DNA of 64,000 nt, taken from NCBI GenBank assembly GCA_003116995.1, contig BDSL01000006.1, positions 1,178,001-1,242,000 on the forward strand. Direction: 5' to 3'. Below the pieces are notes generated by a model. The model was not told the DNA's origin and did not search any database. It saw only the letters and a list, made by a program, of their open reading frames with translations. The number at the start of each line of letters is the position of its first letter. The stretch's first letter is position 1. Below, piece by piece: positions 48,701 to 60,700 of this stretch. Source of the DNA: Yamagishiella unicocca. Lineage: Eukaryota; Chlorophyta; Chlorophyceae; Chlamydomonadales; Volvocaceae. A program made the position numbers and the translations under genes.

Positions 48701-50433
48701 AGCGAGGCGGCGAGGCCAGGCGGGTGAGTTGGGCGCGGGTGTGGAATCGGGGAGAGTGGTCAAAGAAACTCAGGGGGCAGAAGGACGAGGGCTAAGATGG
48801 GGGTGGGGATGGAGGTTGAGCTCAAAGAGGAGGGACACATGAAGCAAGCGTTTCAGGGTTCCGCGGTGCTGTCTGATTTTGAGGGTTGATATGAAAGGGA
48901 CACAAGCGACTTCGTACAAATGCCAAGCCTGGGTCGGAAAAGGGCAGTGCGGGCGGCATGCGGACGGCGGGATGTCAGGGGCATGGGACATGGCAGGCTC
49001 GTTGGGTTCCTGTGTGGACCTGGGGCGGGGAGGTTGCTGCTAGGTGGGTCCGAGTCCTCAGCGGGTATCCTGCCAGACTGTGACGAGTGCGGCGATTAAG
49101 GCATTCCATCTGGGTATCGAGCTTTGGGGCCGATCCGAGCCGGCTTATAATGACGACCACGTTACCTGGTGCTGCCAGCCACCTGCGCTGGACGCCGCGG
49201 TGCTACAAGGTGCCGCCGGCAGCGCTCAGTGGCTGGGAGGATGAAGCCAGGGATCGAACCGGGGTCGGGGTCGCGCGGTCGTCAGCACTATCGCAAGACG
49301 CGCTGTGGACGATAAGGCCTTCCCCCGCCCTAGCCGCCTGTCCGACTGGTCTCCGGACGTCGTCTCTGTCGCCGCCACTGCCTTCGCTTTCGTTCCGTGC
49401 AGGATTGCCTTCGAGGCCGACCCAGATGCATTCGTCGCCACCTGCCGCGAGGAGCAGAACCAGCTGACCGACCGGCTGCAGGCTGCTCGCGACCGGCTGA
49501 AGAAGGTCAAGATCAGCGACGACCTGCAGGTAGGGCTCCAGGGAGGGAAGGGGGGGAGGAGACATCGGGGAGCGCGCGAGGAAACTCTACGTGGTGGGGT
49601 TGGGGGCTCATAAGCGACGTGCCCTCCCCGTCGTCTCCATCGCACGAAGCAGCACCATGGGAGCCCAGGGCGAGTTCCTCGTCAGGAAGCATCAGGAAGC
49701 ATCAGGAAGCATCAGGAAGCACATTTGCTTGTCTTCCAAAGCCGGCTGGTCCACCCTCGCACTCGCACGTGCGCCTGCAAGCATGGTAACTGCAACGGTG
49801 GGCGCCTCCTCCCCCCCGCCCTGCAGATCACCATTTCGGACATCTGCTCGCGCCTGGATGTGGATGGGCTGCGTGGCGACATCGTCATCAACCGGGCCGC
49901 CAAGGCGCTGGTGGCCTACGAGGGGCGCAACGAGGTCAAGCTGGCGGACGTCGAAAAGGTCATCTCCTCCTGCCTCAACCACAGGTCCGCGCCTGCTGGC
50001 CTGCCGCCACACCCCCTCTCCAGGGGGCGCGCGTCACATGCATGCACATGGCTCGCTGTCGTGCCCCACAGCAGTCTTCGGCTGTCGCGAACACTAGGTG
50101 TAGCACCGGCGAACCCCTGTCCGGCATTAAGCGCTGCAACACCGCTCTGCCCTGGTCCTGACCCTGGCGCACCCTGCGGACTTCCCCCCTCCGGGTCTTC
50201 CTCGAAACCCCTCCAGGTTGCGCAAGGACCCCCTGGACCCCATTGACAGCGGCACCAAGGTCAAGGTGCTGTTCAAGCGCCTCACGGACCCCGAGATCAT
50301 GCGGCGCGAGGCTGCGGCGCTCAAGGCCCGGGAGGAGGCGGCCAAGAAGGCGGCGGAGGGAGGCGCACCCAACCGCCCCACCGGCGCCAAGGCGGGAGCG
50401 TGGTCGGGCATTGGCATGCCCACCCGGCGATAG
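45800..50433 (+). CDS. CHLI2: magnesium chelatase subunit I (CHLI2-type)
   Basis: Seven exons (45800-46060, 46571-46726, 47883-47984, 48328-48599, 49403-49529, 49827-49984, 50217-50433) give 430 residues. CHLI is the AAA+ ATPase of the H/D/I enzyme that inserts Mg into protoporphyrin IX in the chloroplast, the first committed step to chlorophyll. Residues 1-35 look like a transit peptide. Walker A is GDRGTGKS, Walker B is [11 protein letters not shown], and the sensor/arginine-finger block [19 protein letters not shown] is intact. The C terminus carries an extra Lys/Ala/Glu-rich tail. It is more divergent than I remember CHLI1 to be (for example [12 protein letters not shown]), and its position beside FBP1 and RPS28 fits CHLI2. 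The I1 versus I2 choice is inference; the family is certain. Introns 2 and 5 carry minisatellites. Confidence 0.93.
47539..47603. repeat. 23-bp tandem repeat in CHLI2 intron 2
   Basis: About three copies of ACAGCGCGTCTGCCGTGAGA plus GGT, with one or two substitutions each, inside the 1,156-base intron 46727-47882. GTGGAGTGGA-type repeats lie further upstream in the same intron. Confidence 0.85.
49682..49721. repeat. 10-bp tandem repeat in CHLI2 intron 5
   Basis: Four copies of TCAGGAAGCA in the intron 49530-49826. Simple slippage array. Confidence 0.95.
50055..50110 (+). repeat. dispersed repeat copy B
   Basis: Contains CAGCAGTCTTCGGCTGTC and CGAACACTAGGTGTA, matching the reverse strand of 21545-21610 over about 50 bases. 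It lies in CHLI2 intron 6 (49985-50216). No coding capacity. Confidence 0.7.
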
Positions 50434-52427
50434 GGCAGGTTGGAGCATGGCTGGGAGGGATGGGGAGTTGAGTGTGTTCGGGGATGGGGCGTGGGCTGGC
50501 GGTCAGGGCAGGGCTGAAGTGCAGAGCGGGGCTCGTGTGTGAGTGTATAGTGTCGTGATTTGACCTTGCCGGGCGCAGTATGTCGGCGTTGCGCGGACAG
50601 CCTGGCGTATGCGGTTGGCGGCGCCTTGGAAAGGGTGACTGCGATGGTGCCGGTGACGGCAAGCTGGGTCCGATGGCGCGTCGCGGTTTTGCTAATGCCA
50701 CATTCACCAATACGGCGTTGGTATATTCATACCCGCCTCTGGAACCCGCCAAGACTGCTGTCCAGTAGCTTTGGAACCTGCCAGGGCTTCCAAAGGGTGA
50801 TGAATCGTGGCGAATAGCCCCAGCAAGGCAAGACGGGTTGGGTCTGGCGCCGAAGTCAGGATTGAAAAAACGTGTGATAGCGGGACGGCCTGCTGAGGGA
50901 TCCTCCTTCCTCCGCAAGCGGCCGGCCGCGGCAGCTGATCTGACGCCGCTGGTGTTGACTCGTGACTTGACAGCGGAGGATGAACAGGAGCGACAAGCCC
51001 TTTTTGTGCGGGTTATTTCCTCTTTTCCTGTAATACCGGTATGCAAGCCCGTCATAAGGAAGAGTAAACAAGGTATGCTCGGACGATATCACGCAGGCGC
51101 CTGACTACTTTGTTGCCGCTAGGTGCTGGCGAAGTGGTCAAGGCCCACAAGGCCCACAAAGGCGCGCAGATAACTCCACTGGGACGTGCTGTGTGTTTAC
51201 TGCTTCATAAGCCACACACGCAGCGGCAGCACTCGGAAAGCCTCTAACAACCCATCGCCCTCGTCGTGTCTCCACAGCAGTTCGGTCTGCCTCCGTAATT
51301 TGGTAAACCTTTCTACGCCTACCCTTGTCATTAGTGTCCACCAGACATGCACTTGGCCCACACCCATGCGCCGTCACCCCTGGCGCCGTGAGACCAGCCC
51401 CAAGCTGCGAACATCTCTTGCCCGCTTTAGCCTAACCCACCCGGGCAACCTACATACCCATAGTTCTCGACAACGAGATCCAGGCCATTTTTATGAACCT
51501 TGCTCGGATTCGTTTAGCGTCATGGTTTCCGTACACAACCAACCCCGTGGCACTGCACTGCCACGGAGGCGCACCACCCTAATGTTTCGGAGCAACCGCC
51601 GACGCCGCGAGCAACCATCACTCGTCCCAAACGCGCACACGCTACTAGCGGCGTTCTCACGCCCGTAGACCCCAGAAGCCCACCACAGTGGGGCAGACAC
51701 GCCTGGTAAGCTGAGGACCTGCGGACTGCTCCCAAGGGACGGCTTCCTCCAAAGGACATTGCCATCACAGTACGCGGCAACGGCATACGTCAACCAAGGG
51801 ATGCCTGAGTGCCGGGTGGGTCTCCCCGCTGTATCAGTTGCGTCATCGCAGCAACTGGAGTAGCCCCTCCCATGTCACAATGACCGTACAAAGGAACATG
51901 CCGCCGTGAAGGAATCAGCCAGCACCAGCGGCTAGCGGCAGGGCCCGCTGGACGCTCCGTTGCCGAGCGTCTCTGGTATCAGGCCGCTGCTGCGGCCCCG
52001 GCACGGCTGATGGACGCCTCTCCTGCTGCGCTGACACTGCTTCGGCGCCAGTTCAAGTAGCCGCTCTCCTCAGCCGTAAGCTGCACCCACATGTCCCCGG
52101 CTGCAGGTTGCTGCTCTGTTGCTGCTGCTGCTCCGGAATAGGTCGAACACGAGCGCAGCCAGCAACGACGTGATCCAAGGCTTCGGCGCCGAATACGCGA
52201 GCACGTTCCGAATTTGCCACGACTCGGCCACTTGCCGCCGCTCCGGGACCACCGGGTGACCTCCAGAAACCCTCACGCCCGCCGCGCTGCCCCTGCCACC
52301 CCACTAACACCCCCTGGTGGTAGTGGTTGTGGTAGCGGTGGCGATTGTAGTGGCGGTGGTGGTGCGAAGCTAAGCCTGTTCGCTGACTTGCCCCCTGTGC
52401 TGCGCTGCACTGCGGACCACAGCGCGG
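50434..52427. other. convergent 3' region between CHLI2 and CPP1
   Basis: A plus-strand frame from the ATG at 50580 to 51104 is open except for one TAG at 50766-50768; it has no recognised domain. TGTAAT at 51029 is a candidate CHLI2 poly(A) signal. The rest to 52427 has no supported gene. Confidence 0.45.
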
Positions 52428-54830
52428 CTACTTGAGGTACACGTTGGCCACCCCCACCAACATGACCACCATGAAGGACCCCACCTGCCGCAGCTGCGGA
52501 CCCAGCAGTGCCGCCAGCGGAGTGGTCAGCGCCGCCATGAGCTGCAGGGCCGCGGCAGGGCAAGGCGGGTCCGGGGGATTACTTGGGCGCAGACTGCGGG
52601 CGTGGGGGCGCGCCGGGCTTGACCCCAGGGGATGGATTCGCGGCAGTCATGTTGCACGCACACGCCAGGTAGTGGGGTGCCATGCGGTGCTTTGCTGGCG
52701 TCCTAGGGGGAAACGTCCTGGGGGGAAATGGAGCGGAAATGGAGCCCATGACGGCCGCCTAGGCCATCGTCTCAACCGCCGCGGGACGGTGGCCCGTGTG
52801 ACGAGGTTGCCACACAGGCAGGAGGGCGAGCCCTCGTGCGGCTGCCCCTCGCCCCGGCCCCACCCCCCGACCCACCCCGCATGCTGCCGCCAGCACGATC
52901 ACGGTGCTCAGGATGGCGCCCACAATGGGGTTGCCGCCGAAGAAGGGCCCCTCCGGGTCGCGCTTGATGCGCTTCTGCTGGTACATGTAGACCGAGTACG
53001 CGAACGCTGCCGCCAGCGGGAAGGACTGGTCTGTGGAGAAGGCGGCCCTGCGGTGCGCGAATGGTCAGCAACAACCTGGTCACAACCGTCGGAAAAACGT
53101 CTTCCATAGATGCTTCAACAGATCGCAACGACTCCGGCGCATGAGGACTTCCATGCGATGCGACCACGTGCTCTCCCACACCGGCAAGCCGGTAGCGCCA
53201 GGAAGGGCATAGGCTGCCATTTGCGCGGCAAAGCGCTGGGAGACGTGGACAGACCAGAGTTAAAGTAGGCTGTCAGGACGTGCCAATAAAAATGCATTGG
53301 GGGGGACAGCTAGGTCATGAGACGAGATCCACGGTTCCAGACCCGACCCATGGGCCGGTGGCGCAGACGCAGCCCATGCTCACCATAGCGCCAGGGCTGC
53401 GAAGACCGCTCCCTCGTTGATAAGCGTTCGTAATGTAATGGTGGGATCGATGATATCGTTTATCTTCTTATCCCAAGAGGCTTTAGCATCACCAATTACA
53501 TCACCGCGCCTCCCTGTCCGGATCGGCCTGAAACCAAACTTGTGCCGTGTCTTAAGTTTCTCCTGCAGTGTAGGGAATGACCCGCGTCCAGTTTGCCGCA
53601 ATCCTCGGCAGTCGGCGCCACCCATCGCCGCAACGACCTGCTCAGCTGAGACCGCACCTGGATAACGGTATCAAATGCCAGCTCGATAGCCTCCCTGCTA
53701 GGCTCATGCCATCTGTACAGTTCGTAAAGATAGTTGCGAGCGTCCTGCACCTCTTCAAAGCCGGCGTCGCGACCCAGGCCCAGCAACCTGCGGGTCGTAA
53801 GAGCTCGCCCTTCCTGAACTGTCCTCCGGGGCAGATTGCAACGAGGATATCACCTGTAGGGGTCACGCTCCTTCAAGCGTGCGAAAGGCTTGTAATCTTG
53901 CCCCTGTACGCTTTGCTGTTCGCCGGACGACGACGCGTCGAACGCCGCTGACGCTGAAAGCGGATGAGGGAGCGGAATCGCTGAGTGGACTCGGCTTTTA
54001 TACCTGAGAGTATGGGTAAAGCGCCGCGTCAGATCCCCAGCAAGCGGACGGAGCCACGAGTGCTGAATTGAAAGCAAGGCGCCGTCAACCGCCGCTATCC
54101 GCCGCTAAAGCTCAATTGTACAATTCACCTGACAGATTGTGGAGTCCGACCAAGAGGGCGGCTGCAGCAGGGTCCGGCCTGGCCGGACCCCAAGCGACCC
54201 AAGCTCTGCATACTGCCCCGCTCTCGTCACCCGCAGACTAATGCCAGAGCTAGGGGTTCTGTAACAAATTGCTATAAGAAACAGCTATTCGTATTGGCCT
54301 GGAAACGATATGGGACGTTAGGATCGCTCATCGTGTACAAAAATGATGCAGACCGCCGTAGAGCCAGGGTTAACAAAGTAAACAAGCCCCAAAATAAGTT
54401 TATCATACTAGCGCACCTTACCAACACTTAATATGTTTGTTAGGGTGGCAACCCCTTTGCATGCGCCGCCAGCACCCAACCAAACACACAAAGCCCTGAT
54501 GCCGGCAAGCCTAATACTTACAGGCCCAATGATCGTTCCTCTGAAACAGAAATAAGTTGTCGCCAACGGCGCCTGGGTCAACGTTTGCGCATTGTCCTAT
54601 TTTGTCCTTTCGTCTGATCTCGCCGCCCTAAATCATCGCGCTAGGTGCGCCATGTGCAGTTAAATGTGTACCATCGCGAAACTATTGTAGGACCGGCTGC
54701 TTTTGCAGTCGAGTCGTGAGCAAGAGCCGTTTCCAGCCAAGTGAGGTGCGAAGCTTTGCGCAGCAACTGAGATTGCAGCAATGGTCTTTACAAATGGGGT
54801 TCTTGAAACGTTTCTGCCGTTAGGTGGCAT
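52428..54830 (-). CDS. CPP1: CPP1-type chloroplast J-like membrane protein (DUF3353)
   Basis: Exons 54830-54672 (tentative), 54062-53854, 53787-53658, 53562-53384, 53047-52876 and 52541-52428 close in phase to 320 residues. In plants CPP1 is a J-like protein of chloroplast membranes that stabilises the light-dependent protochlorophyllide oxidoreductase; cyanobacteria have homologues. The J-like block (about residues 115-165) includes DPYRLLGLGRDAGFEEVQDA, ELYRWHEPSREAIE and FDTVIQ, without the HPD of true J proteins. RHKFGFRPIRTG and KINDIIDPTITL follow. Three or four hydrophobic helices (from GAVFAALALWAAF to VGSFMVVMLVGVANVYL) end the protein. The N-terminal exon is Ser/Arg/Ala-rich like a transit peptide; it was chosen because the 54062 exon lacks an in-frame ATG. 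The core call is firm; the first exon is a guess. Confidence 0.85.
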
Positions 54831-55273
54831 AATGCACCACAACCGCGCACAGCGACCCGGAGGTCATTACTGGGTAGACACGTACAAGGACCGCCAGCAA
54901 CACCAACTGGACACTAGACATCGAGCTCGATACAGCCAACGCAGACGCGTACGTTGCAAAAGTCAGATTAGCCCAGATTAGCCTGCAACATCCTTACCCC
55001 CTACCCATGCTTACCAACCCTGGGAACAAACCGCTGCTGCGTAGCTGCTCCCGCCCATCCCCCCGCAGTTACACGTCCCGGATCCTACCCACGCAAACCT
55101 GCAACCCCTACGCTCCTCGCTCCATCCCGCTTGCCTCATCCGGTCTGCCAGCCTCTCCCCGTCCTCCGGATCCCCGCCCTCTCTCCCCGCCTCCAACGTC
55201 GCGCGTGCGCGGCACGCTCTCACCCCGCGCTCTCACACACAGCACAGCACCCTACGGCCCCGTCCCACCGCGC
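54831..55273. other. region between CPP1 5' end and HslU 3' end
   Basis: Holds the CPP1 promoter and the HslU 3' UTR. A minus-strand TGTAA lies at 55069-55073. No gene. Confidence 0.5.
55069..55073 (-). terminator. poly(A) signal of HslU (TGTAA)
   Basis: TTACA on the plus strand, i.e. TGTAA on the coding strand, about 200 bases after the HslU stop. Confidence 0.6.
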
Positions 55274-58200
55274 TCACAGGATGTAGCGGGTCAGGTCCTG
55301 CTTAAGCAACAAAGTGCTCAACGTCCGGTCCACGTGCGCCTTGTCGATCACATACTTGACCCGCGGCCCGCTCCCACCTGCCGCCGCCTGGGGCTGCGGC
55401 TCCGCCACCCCCGCCACAGCCGCCTCTCCCCCCGTCCCCGCGTCCGTCCCCGTCCCGACGCCCGCCTGCTGCTCCTGCTCCCTCCGTGCCGCCGCCACCA
55501 GCTCCGGCGCCGAGAAGCTGACCTCCTCCACCACTCGCTCCAGCACCGCGTGCAGCCTCCTGGCCCCGATGTTGTCCAGCGTGCGGTTGACCTCCTCCGC
55601 CACCCGCGTCATCTCCGCCAGCCCCTCGGCCGTGAACTCCAGGTCCACGCCCTCGGCCGCCAGCAGCACCTGGCGCACGGGGATAATGATCGCGGTGGCG
55701 GCAAGGTGGCCAGGAGAGACAGTGGGGCAAGAGAGCCAGGAAAGGCAGTGGGGGCAAGAGAGCCAGGAAAGGCAGTGGGGGCAAGAGAGCCAGGAAAGGC
55801 AGTGGGGGCAAGAGAGCCAGGAAAGGCAGTGGGGGCAAGAGAGCCAGAAGTCGCGGTGGCGCTGGCACTGGAGCTACCGTCGAGCACGGCGTCTCCGGCA
55901 GGCTGTCAGGCTCGCAGTCGGTGACACAACGCAGGGGCCTGGGGCAGGCGGTGGCCCCAGGCAGGCCGTGATATCCGTCATATTTCCGATGACCGGGTGC
56001 GTTCCATTCGCGGCAGCAGCAGCAGCAACCGAGGCCGGCCCCCTGCCGCCTCCGCCGCACCTGCTGCTGCTTGACCAGGTTGTACTCGGGCTCCGTGAGG
56101 ATGCGGAGGAAGTCGTGGCGGGTGAGGGCACGCAGCTCCACACGGATGGGCAGGCGGCCCTGGGGGCCCGGCAGGTGGGGGTGGGGGCTGTCTTGTCGGC
56201 ACTCACAACAGCAACGCACAAACGTACAGTTGCTGCGGCCGTAAAGTGCGGATGCACACCGAAGTTGGGCCCGCACACCAAAGTGAAGCCCGCAAATGAA
56301 GCGATACGTTGCCCCTAACACAGTACAGTGTGTTGGTCGCCGCCCACCTGTAGCTCCGCCATGAGGTCGGAGGGCTTCACCGAGTGGAAGGCGCCCGCGC
56401 AGATGAAGAGGATGTGGTCGGTGTTGATGTTGCCGTGCTTGGTGCTCACCACGGAGCCCTGCAGCGGGAGGGGACGCGAAGGGGCAGGGGGGCCAGCAGG
56501 AAAGCAGGAAAGCATTCATGGATGCGTTCGCGCCCACGTCGCAACGTCCGCGCTCGTCTCCGCCCATTCCATGCCCTTCCAAGGTCCATATTCTTTGCCC
56601 GCCAAAACACAGGGTACTTGCACGACGGTGCGCGAGTGAGCGAGGTAGCCGTGTGGGGCATATATCTGACTCGGCTCATGACTCAGTGGCCCATGACGCA
56701 GGTCATGAATGCTTGCTCGAGGGTGGTGGTGTCGTCCTCGGAAGCCCGACCCTCACCTCGATGATGGGCAGCAGGTCCCGCTGCACGCCCTCGCTGGAGG
56801 GGTCGCCGCTGCGCCACGACCGGTCGCCCCGCCCGCCACTGACGATCTTGTCGATCTGCGGGCCAGCACCGGACAGTGTAACACCATTGTAACACCAGTT
56901 TAGTACCAGGGTAACACCAACAAGGGGTCAACATGGGTTTCATGGTGGCGGCCTCAGCGACTGCGGGACTGCTGTGGTGGCCGGGGCCGCCTCTTGGATG
57001 GAGGCGATGCATGCTGCTCCGCCAGGTGGAATGATGGCCATTTGGTCACGGATCAACCGAATTCGGGTGGCCCCCTGTGTTGCGTCGTCGCTCGCCGTCA
57101 TTCCCATCACCCACATCCCTCCCTGGAGCGAGCCCCACCTCGTCGATGAACACGATGCCGTCCTGCTCCGTGGCCGTGATGGCCTCCTTGACCAGCTGCT
57201 CTGGGGGGAACATGCGCTCAGCCTCCGCGTCCTCCAGCAGCGGCCTAGCCTCCCGCACCTGAGCGCAGCAGGAGTGCAGCGATCTCACGCCCTGCACTTT
57301 CCGTGGCTTGTGAGCGGAGCTAGCGAGAATCGCACGGTCTTGGGACACGTCAGCGGGTACGGTATGGTAACCCAGCCCAAGATGACGGCCCAGTCGCCCT
57401 TCGCGACCCCCTAATTTCAGCTTGGCCGGCCGTCATCGCTACACAACATCGCAACCTTTAGCTTCGACCCTTCTCCCGGGGTAACGTAGCTTCGACCCTT
57501 TTCCCGGGTTACCAGTCCTCAATTACCCGGCAGCAAATCCCTCCCCCCCCCAACATGCATCTTGAAACGTCTGTCCTAAACGGTTTTCCTCCGTACACGG
57601 GTGTTCCTTGCACCTCCCTTGCAGGGGCTCGCGCACCCGCAGCGTGCGCACATCCCTGCGGCCCGACATGAGGCGCTCCAGGTTGATGACCACGGGGCCC
57701 TGCGCGCCGCCGCCGCCGGCACCCAGGTCGATGACGCCGCCGCCGCCGCGGCCGCCGCCGCCGTTGGCCGGCGGCGTTAGGTCCACCTCGATAAACGTGT
57801 CTTCCAGCTCGCCTGGGGAGCCCGGGTGAGGAGGGGCGGTCATGGTCAGGGGGCATCGGTTGGTTCCTCACAAGGGCTTGGCATACAGTTGCCAAAGGGA
57901 GGAGGATATTCCCTCACCCTCACCCGCACCAGCACGCAGACCGGCTGGGTGCCTCCGCAGTCGCCCACCCATCTTACGGATTTTCCTGAACCCACCCTTG
58001 CGCAGTAGCCCACCCACCCTACCGATCTTCCTCAACCCATTCCTTGCGCAGTAGCCCCCCCACCCTACGGGCTCCTCTGAACCCACCCTTGCGCAGCCGG
58101 TCCCTCAGGGCCTCCAGCCCCGCTCCAGCCCCCGCCGCCCCCAGCGGCTCCAGCTGCAGCAGCGCGCGAAGGATGCGCTCCTCCACAGCCTGCGAGGGTA

Positions 58201-60269
58201 GGAGGCGAAGGAAGAGGCCGGCAAGTTCCTGGTCACGATGCCGTGTGCGAGGCCGGGAAGCATGCAGCAGGGGATGTGGAGGCAGGGAAGGCCGCCCACG
58301 AACACAAACACGTCTAGCGGGCACCGCGGGGAGCAGGGGACAGCTGCAGGTGCTTGATGGATAGATATCGGACACATTCCGAACAGTGTTACGCGGGGGC
58401 TCTCTCTGTCGCAGCTTGGTTCGCATCATAAGGCCCGCGCTCTGGCCTTCCTCCGTACCCACCGCCCTCCCCCTCACCATGCGCAGCGCCTGCTCGTTCT
58501 CCTTGCGCAGCCGTGTCCGCACCAGGCTGATGGCGGCCTCCAGCAGGTCACGGATGATGGTGTCCACGTCGCGACCGTGGTAGCCCACCTCAGTGAACTT
58601 TGTGGCCTCGACCTGTACGACATCGTACGACATCGTACGGAGCGTGTGTCGTATCGAGGTTCCGGCCCCAGTGACAGGTCGTGGTCCGTCAGGACCTGGG
58701 CTTCGTGAACTGGTGGGATGGGCCGCACGTCGCATCTAAGGACCCCCGTCATGCCAATCCCCCATCGCAACCCTTGCACAGCCGCAACCCTTGCAGAGCC
58801 GCAACCCTTGCAGCAGCCGCAACCCTTGCAGCAGCAGCCGGACGCGGAGGCGCAGTGTCGGAGCTCACCTTGACGAAGGGGCTGTTGGCCAGCTTGGCCA
58901 GGCGGCGAGCTATCTCGGTCTTGCCGCACCCCGTGGGCCCTATGAGCAGGATGTTTTTGGGCACGATGTCGTCCCGGATGGCCGCAGGCACCCGCTTGCG
59001 GCGCCAGCGGTTCCGGTATGCCACCGCCACTGCGCGCTTGGCGTCGTCCTGCCCGATAATGTAGCTGGAAGGAGGGGGGGGGGGCGGGGGGGGGATGGGG
59101 AGGGAAAGGGTGAACATATGCTGGGCAGGGCGAGGAAAGGGGTGAGGTTTGTAACCCAAGATGCGCCTCGAAAGGGGGTCCTGATCGGGCGCGATTTCGT
59201 CGCATCTGCTGGATGTGGAAGTGTGGCCGCACAGACGCCTAGCTCACATTGCGGTGTGGGCCCCAGTGCAGCGCATTCGGGCAGCTGTGCCATCCGCCCC
59301 GGCCCTCCAGCCGCAGAACATTTAACGCCGTCCGTCCACCCATTCATCCGTTCCTCTATCAATCCGCTCGTCCAGCCATCCCGGCCCTCTAACCTAGGGA
59401 CTAGCTGCCCTTGCAGCTGCCCTGACACCTGCTGCAGCTACACGACGTGCAGGACACGCCCGATTGCCCCTGTGGTTCCAAGCTGCAGCTGCGGCCTGGC
59501 ACGGGACAGCTGCCTTGCCGCCGGGAGCCTTGCGGAGGCGTAGAGGCCTCCGCAACAACCTCATCCACGCCCCTCCATCCCTCCCTGCCCCCTTTCCCGC
59601 TCCCCAATATACCGGCTCCGAGCACTCATGCCCCATCCAGGCTGCTGCATGCGCCGCACCCAGCCCTAGCTCTTCTTCTGTGCAGGTTTGACACGACGGT
59701 TCCGCCGTCGGCGCTCACGGTTCGTTTCATAGAGGTCCGTGCACGCCACCTTCAGGACCACCACTCCCCCCTGAGCCATCGCGCAGCCTGTTGCCCGAGT
59801 CCAGCCCCGGCACCAACGTCCTGTCCGCGCACCGGTCCAACAGCTCCACGACCGCCTTTGGGGTCATGTGTGCGTACGGGTCCTCCTCGACCGGAGACCC
59901 TTCAGGTAGCCCCGCTACGGCCAGTATGGGGGGACTTGGCTGTGTGGCCTTGACCGCACTGCTGCTGAAGGCGCGGTGCTGGGAGCCCAGGGGCGTGGGC
60001 CCCTGGGGCCAGGCGTGGGCTCCTCCCGCGTGAGGTAGCGGGTGAGCGGCCAGGTGCCAGCTGGTGGTGGCACCGTCGCTGGGGCCGGCCTTCGGGCGGG
60101 CTGTGGCGCCACTCTGGCAGTCGTCGAGCAACGCCTGAACGGTGGATGAGGAGGCGCCGGCGCAGGCCGCGGCATTCTGCACTCCGCCCGCATTCTCTAG
60201 GAGCCGCAGAGCCTGTAGGACGCTCCCCCCTGACCGCCAAAGCAGGCGGTGAGCGGGTGCGGGTGGCAT
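55274..60269 (-). CDS. HSLU: ATP-dependent protease ATPase subunit HslU, organellar
   Basis: Ten exons (60269-59833, 59064-58869, 58612-58478, 58189-58087, 57812-57637, 57258-57139, 56855-56757, 56458-56348, 56159-56061, 55669-55274) give 623 residues in phase. HslU (ClpY) is the AAA+ unfoldase that feeds substrates to the HslV protease. Walker A is GPTGCGKTE, Walker B is GIVFIDE, and HslU-specific blocks include [37 protein letters not shown] and [13 protein letters not shown] DNIGARRLH. The C-terminal tail ends TRYIL; in bacteria this tail inserts into HslV to activate it, so the pair is probably functional. A leader of about 140 residues, Arg/Ser/Ala-rich at the start, suggests mitochondrial import, as in other HslUV-bearing eukaryotes. 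Gly-rich and Ala/Gly inserts (exons 5 and 10) are lineage features. Confidence 0.94.
55721..55849. repeat. 27-bp minisatellite in HslU intron 9
   Basis: Five copies with starts at 55726, 55753, 55780, 55807 and 55834, each containing GGCAAGAGAGCCAGGAAAGG. It lies in intron 56060-55670 and is a multiple of three with no stop in some frames, which creates misleading long open frames. Confidence 0.95.
58763..58838. repeat. GCCGCAACCCTTGCA tandem repeat in HslU intron 2
   Basis: Four to five copies of a 15-18-bp unit CGCAACCCTTGCA with variable CAG-type linkers, inside intron 58868-58613. Confidence 0.85.
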
Positions 60270-60700
60270 CAGCGAACGGAAGGTCTACAACGCGCGACGC
60301 TTGCCGGCGTGCGCTTCTAAAGGCTTGGTATCTGATCAGATGAGCCAATCAGATTTCCGCACGGAAGGTCTTGCAGGTCAGGTCGACGTGGCTCACGTCA
60401 GAAGCCTTCCGGTTGGTTTACAATCAGGCTAGAGCAATAATGCGAGGTACAATTAAAATATAAAGGAAATTAAACTGGAGAGTGGTAATTACCACTTCAT
60501 TATGCCAGGCAGTGCTCGTATGTTCCCAATCGATTCCCCATGGCATGCCCCTAAGCCCCTCGGCACAGAGGGACTGATACAAACCAAGCATAATCCGTGT
60601 CACGCTGCATTCTCCTTGCTTAACCATTTAGATCTGCTGTCTACCTTGTCCGAGTCTGCCTTCCTAGTTTCTACCCCATTGTGAGAGCAAAGCAAGGAGC
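60270..60700. promoter_or_regulatory. divergent promoter region, HslU / 4E-T-like gene
   Basis: 431 bases between the two start codons. An AT-rich stretch with ATAAAATATAAAGG-like sequence (about 60450-60470) could serve as a TATA element on either strand. Confidence 0.5.

Noticed and set aside
53993..54004. TATAAAAG on the minus strand as CPP1 promoter
   Set aside because: No in-frame ATG follows before the conserved domain, and a splice model from an ATG exon at 54830 closes in phase; probably a chance match.
55302..56582. 426-codon minus-strand frame overlapping HslU, and long plus-strand frames at the same place
   Set aside because: They cross HslU exon-intron borders in the wrong frame and are kept open by the 27-bp minisatellite.
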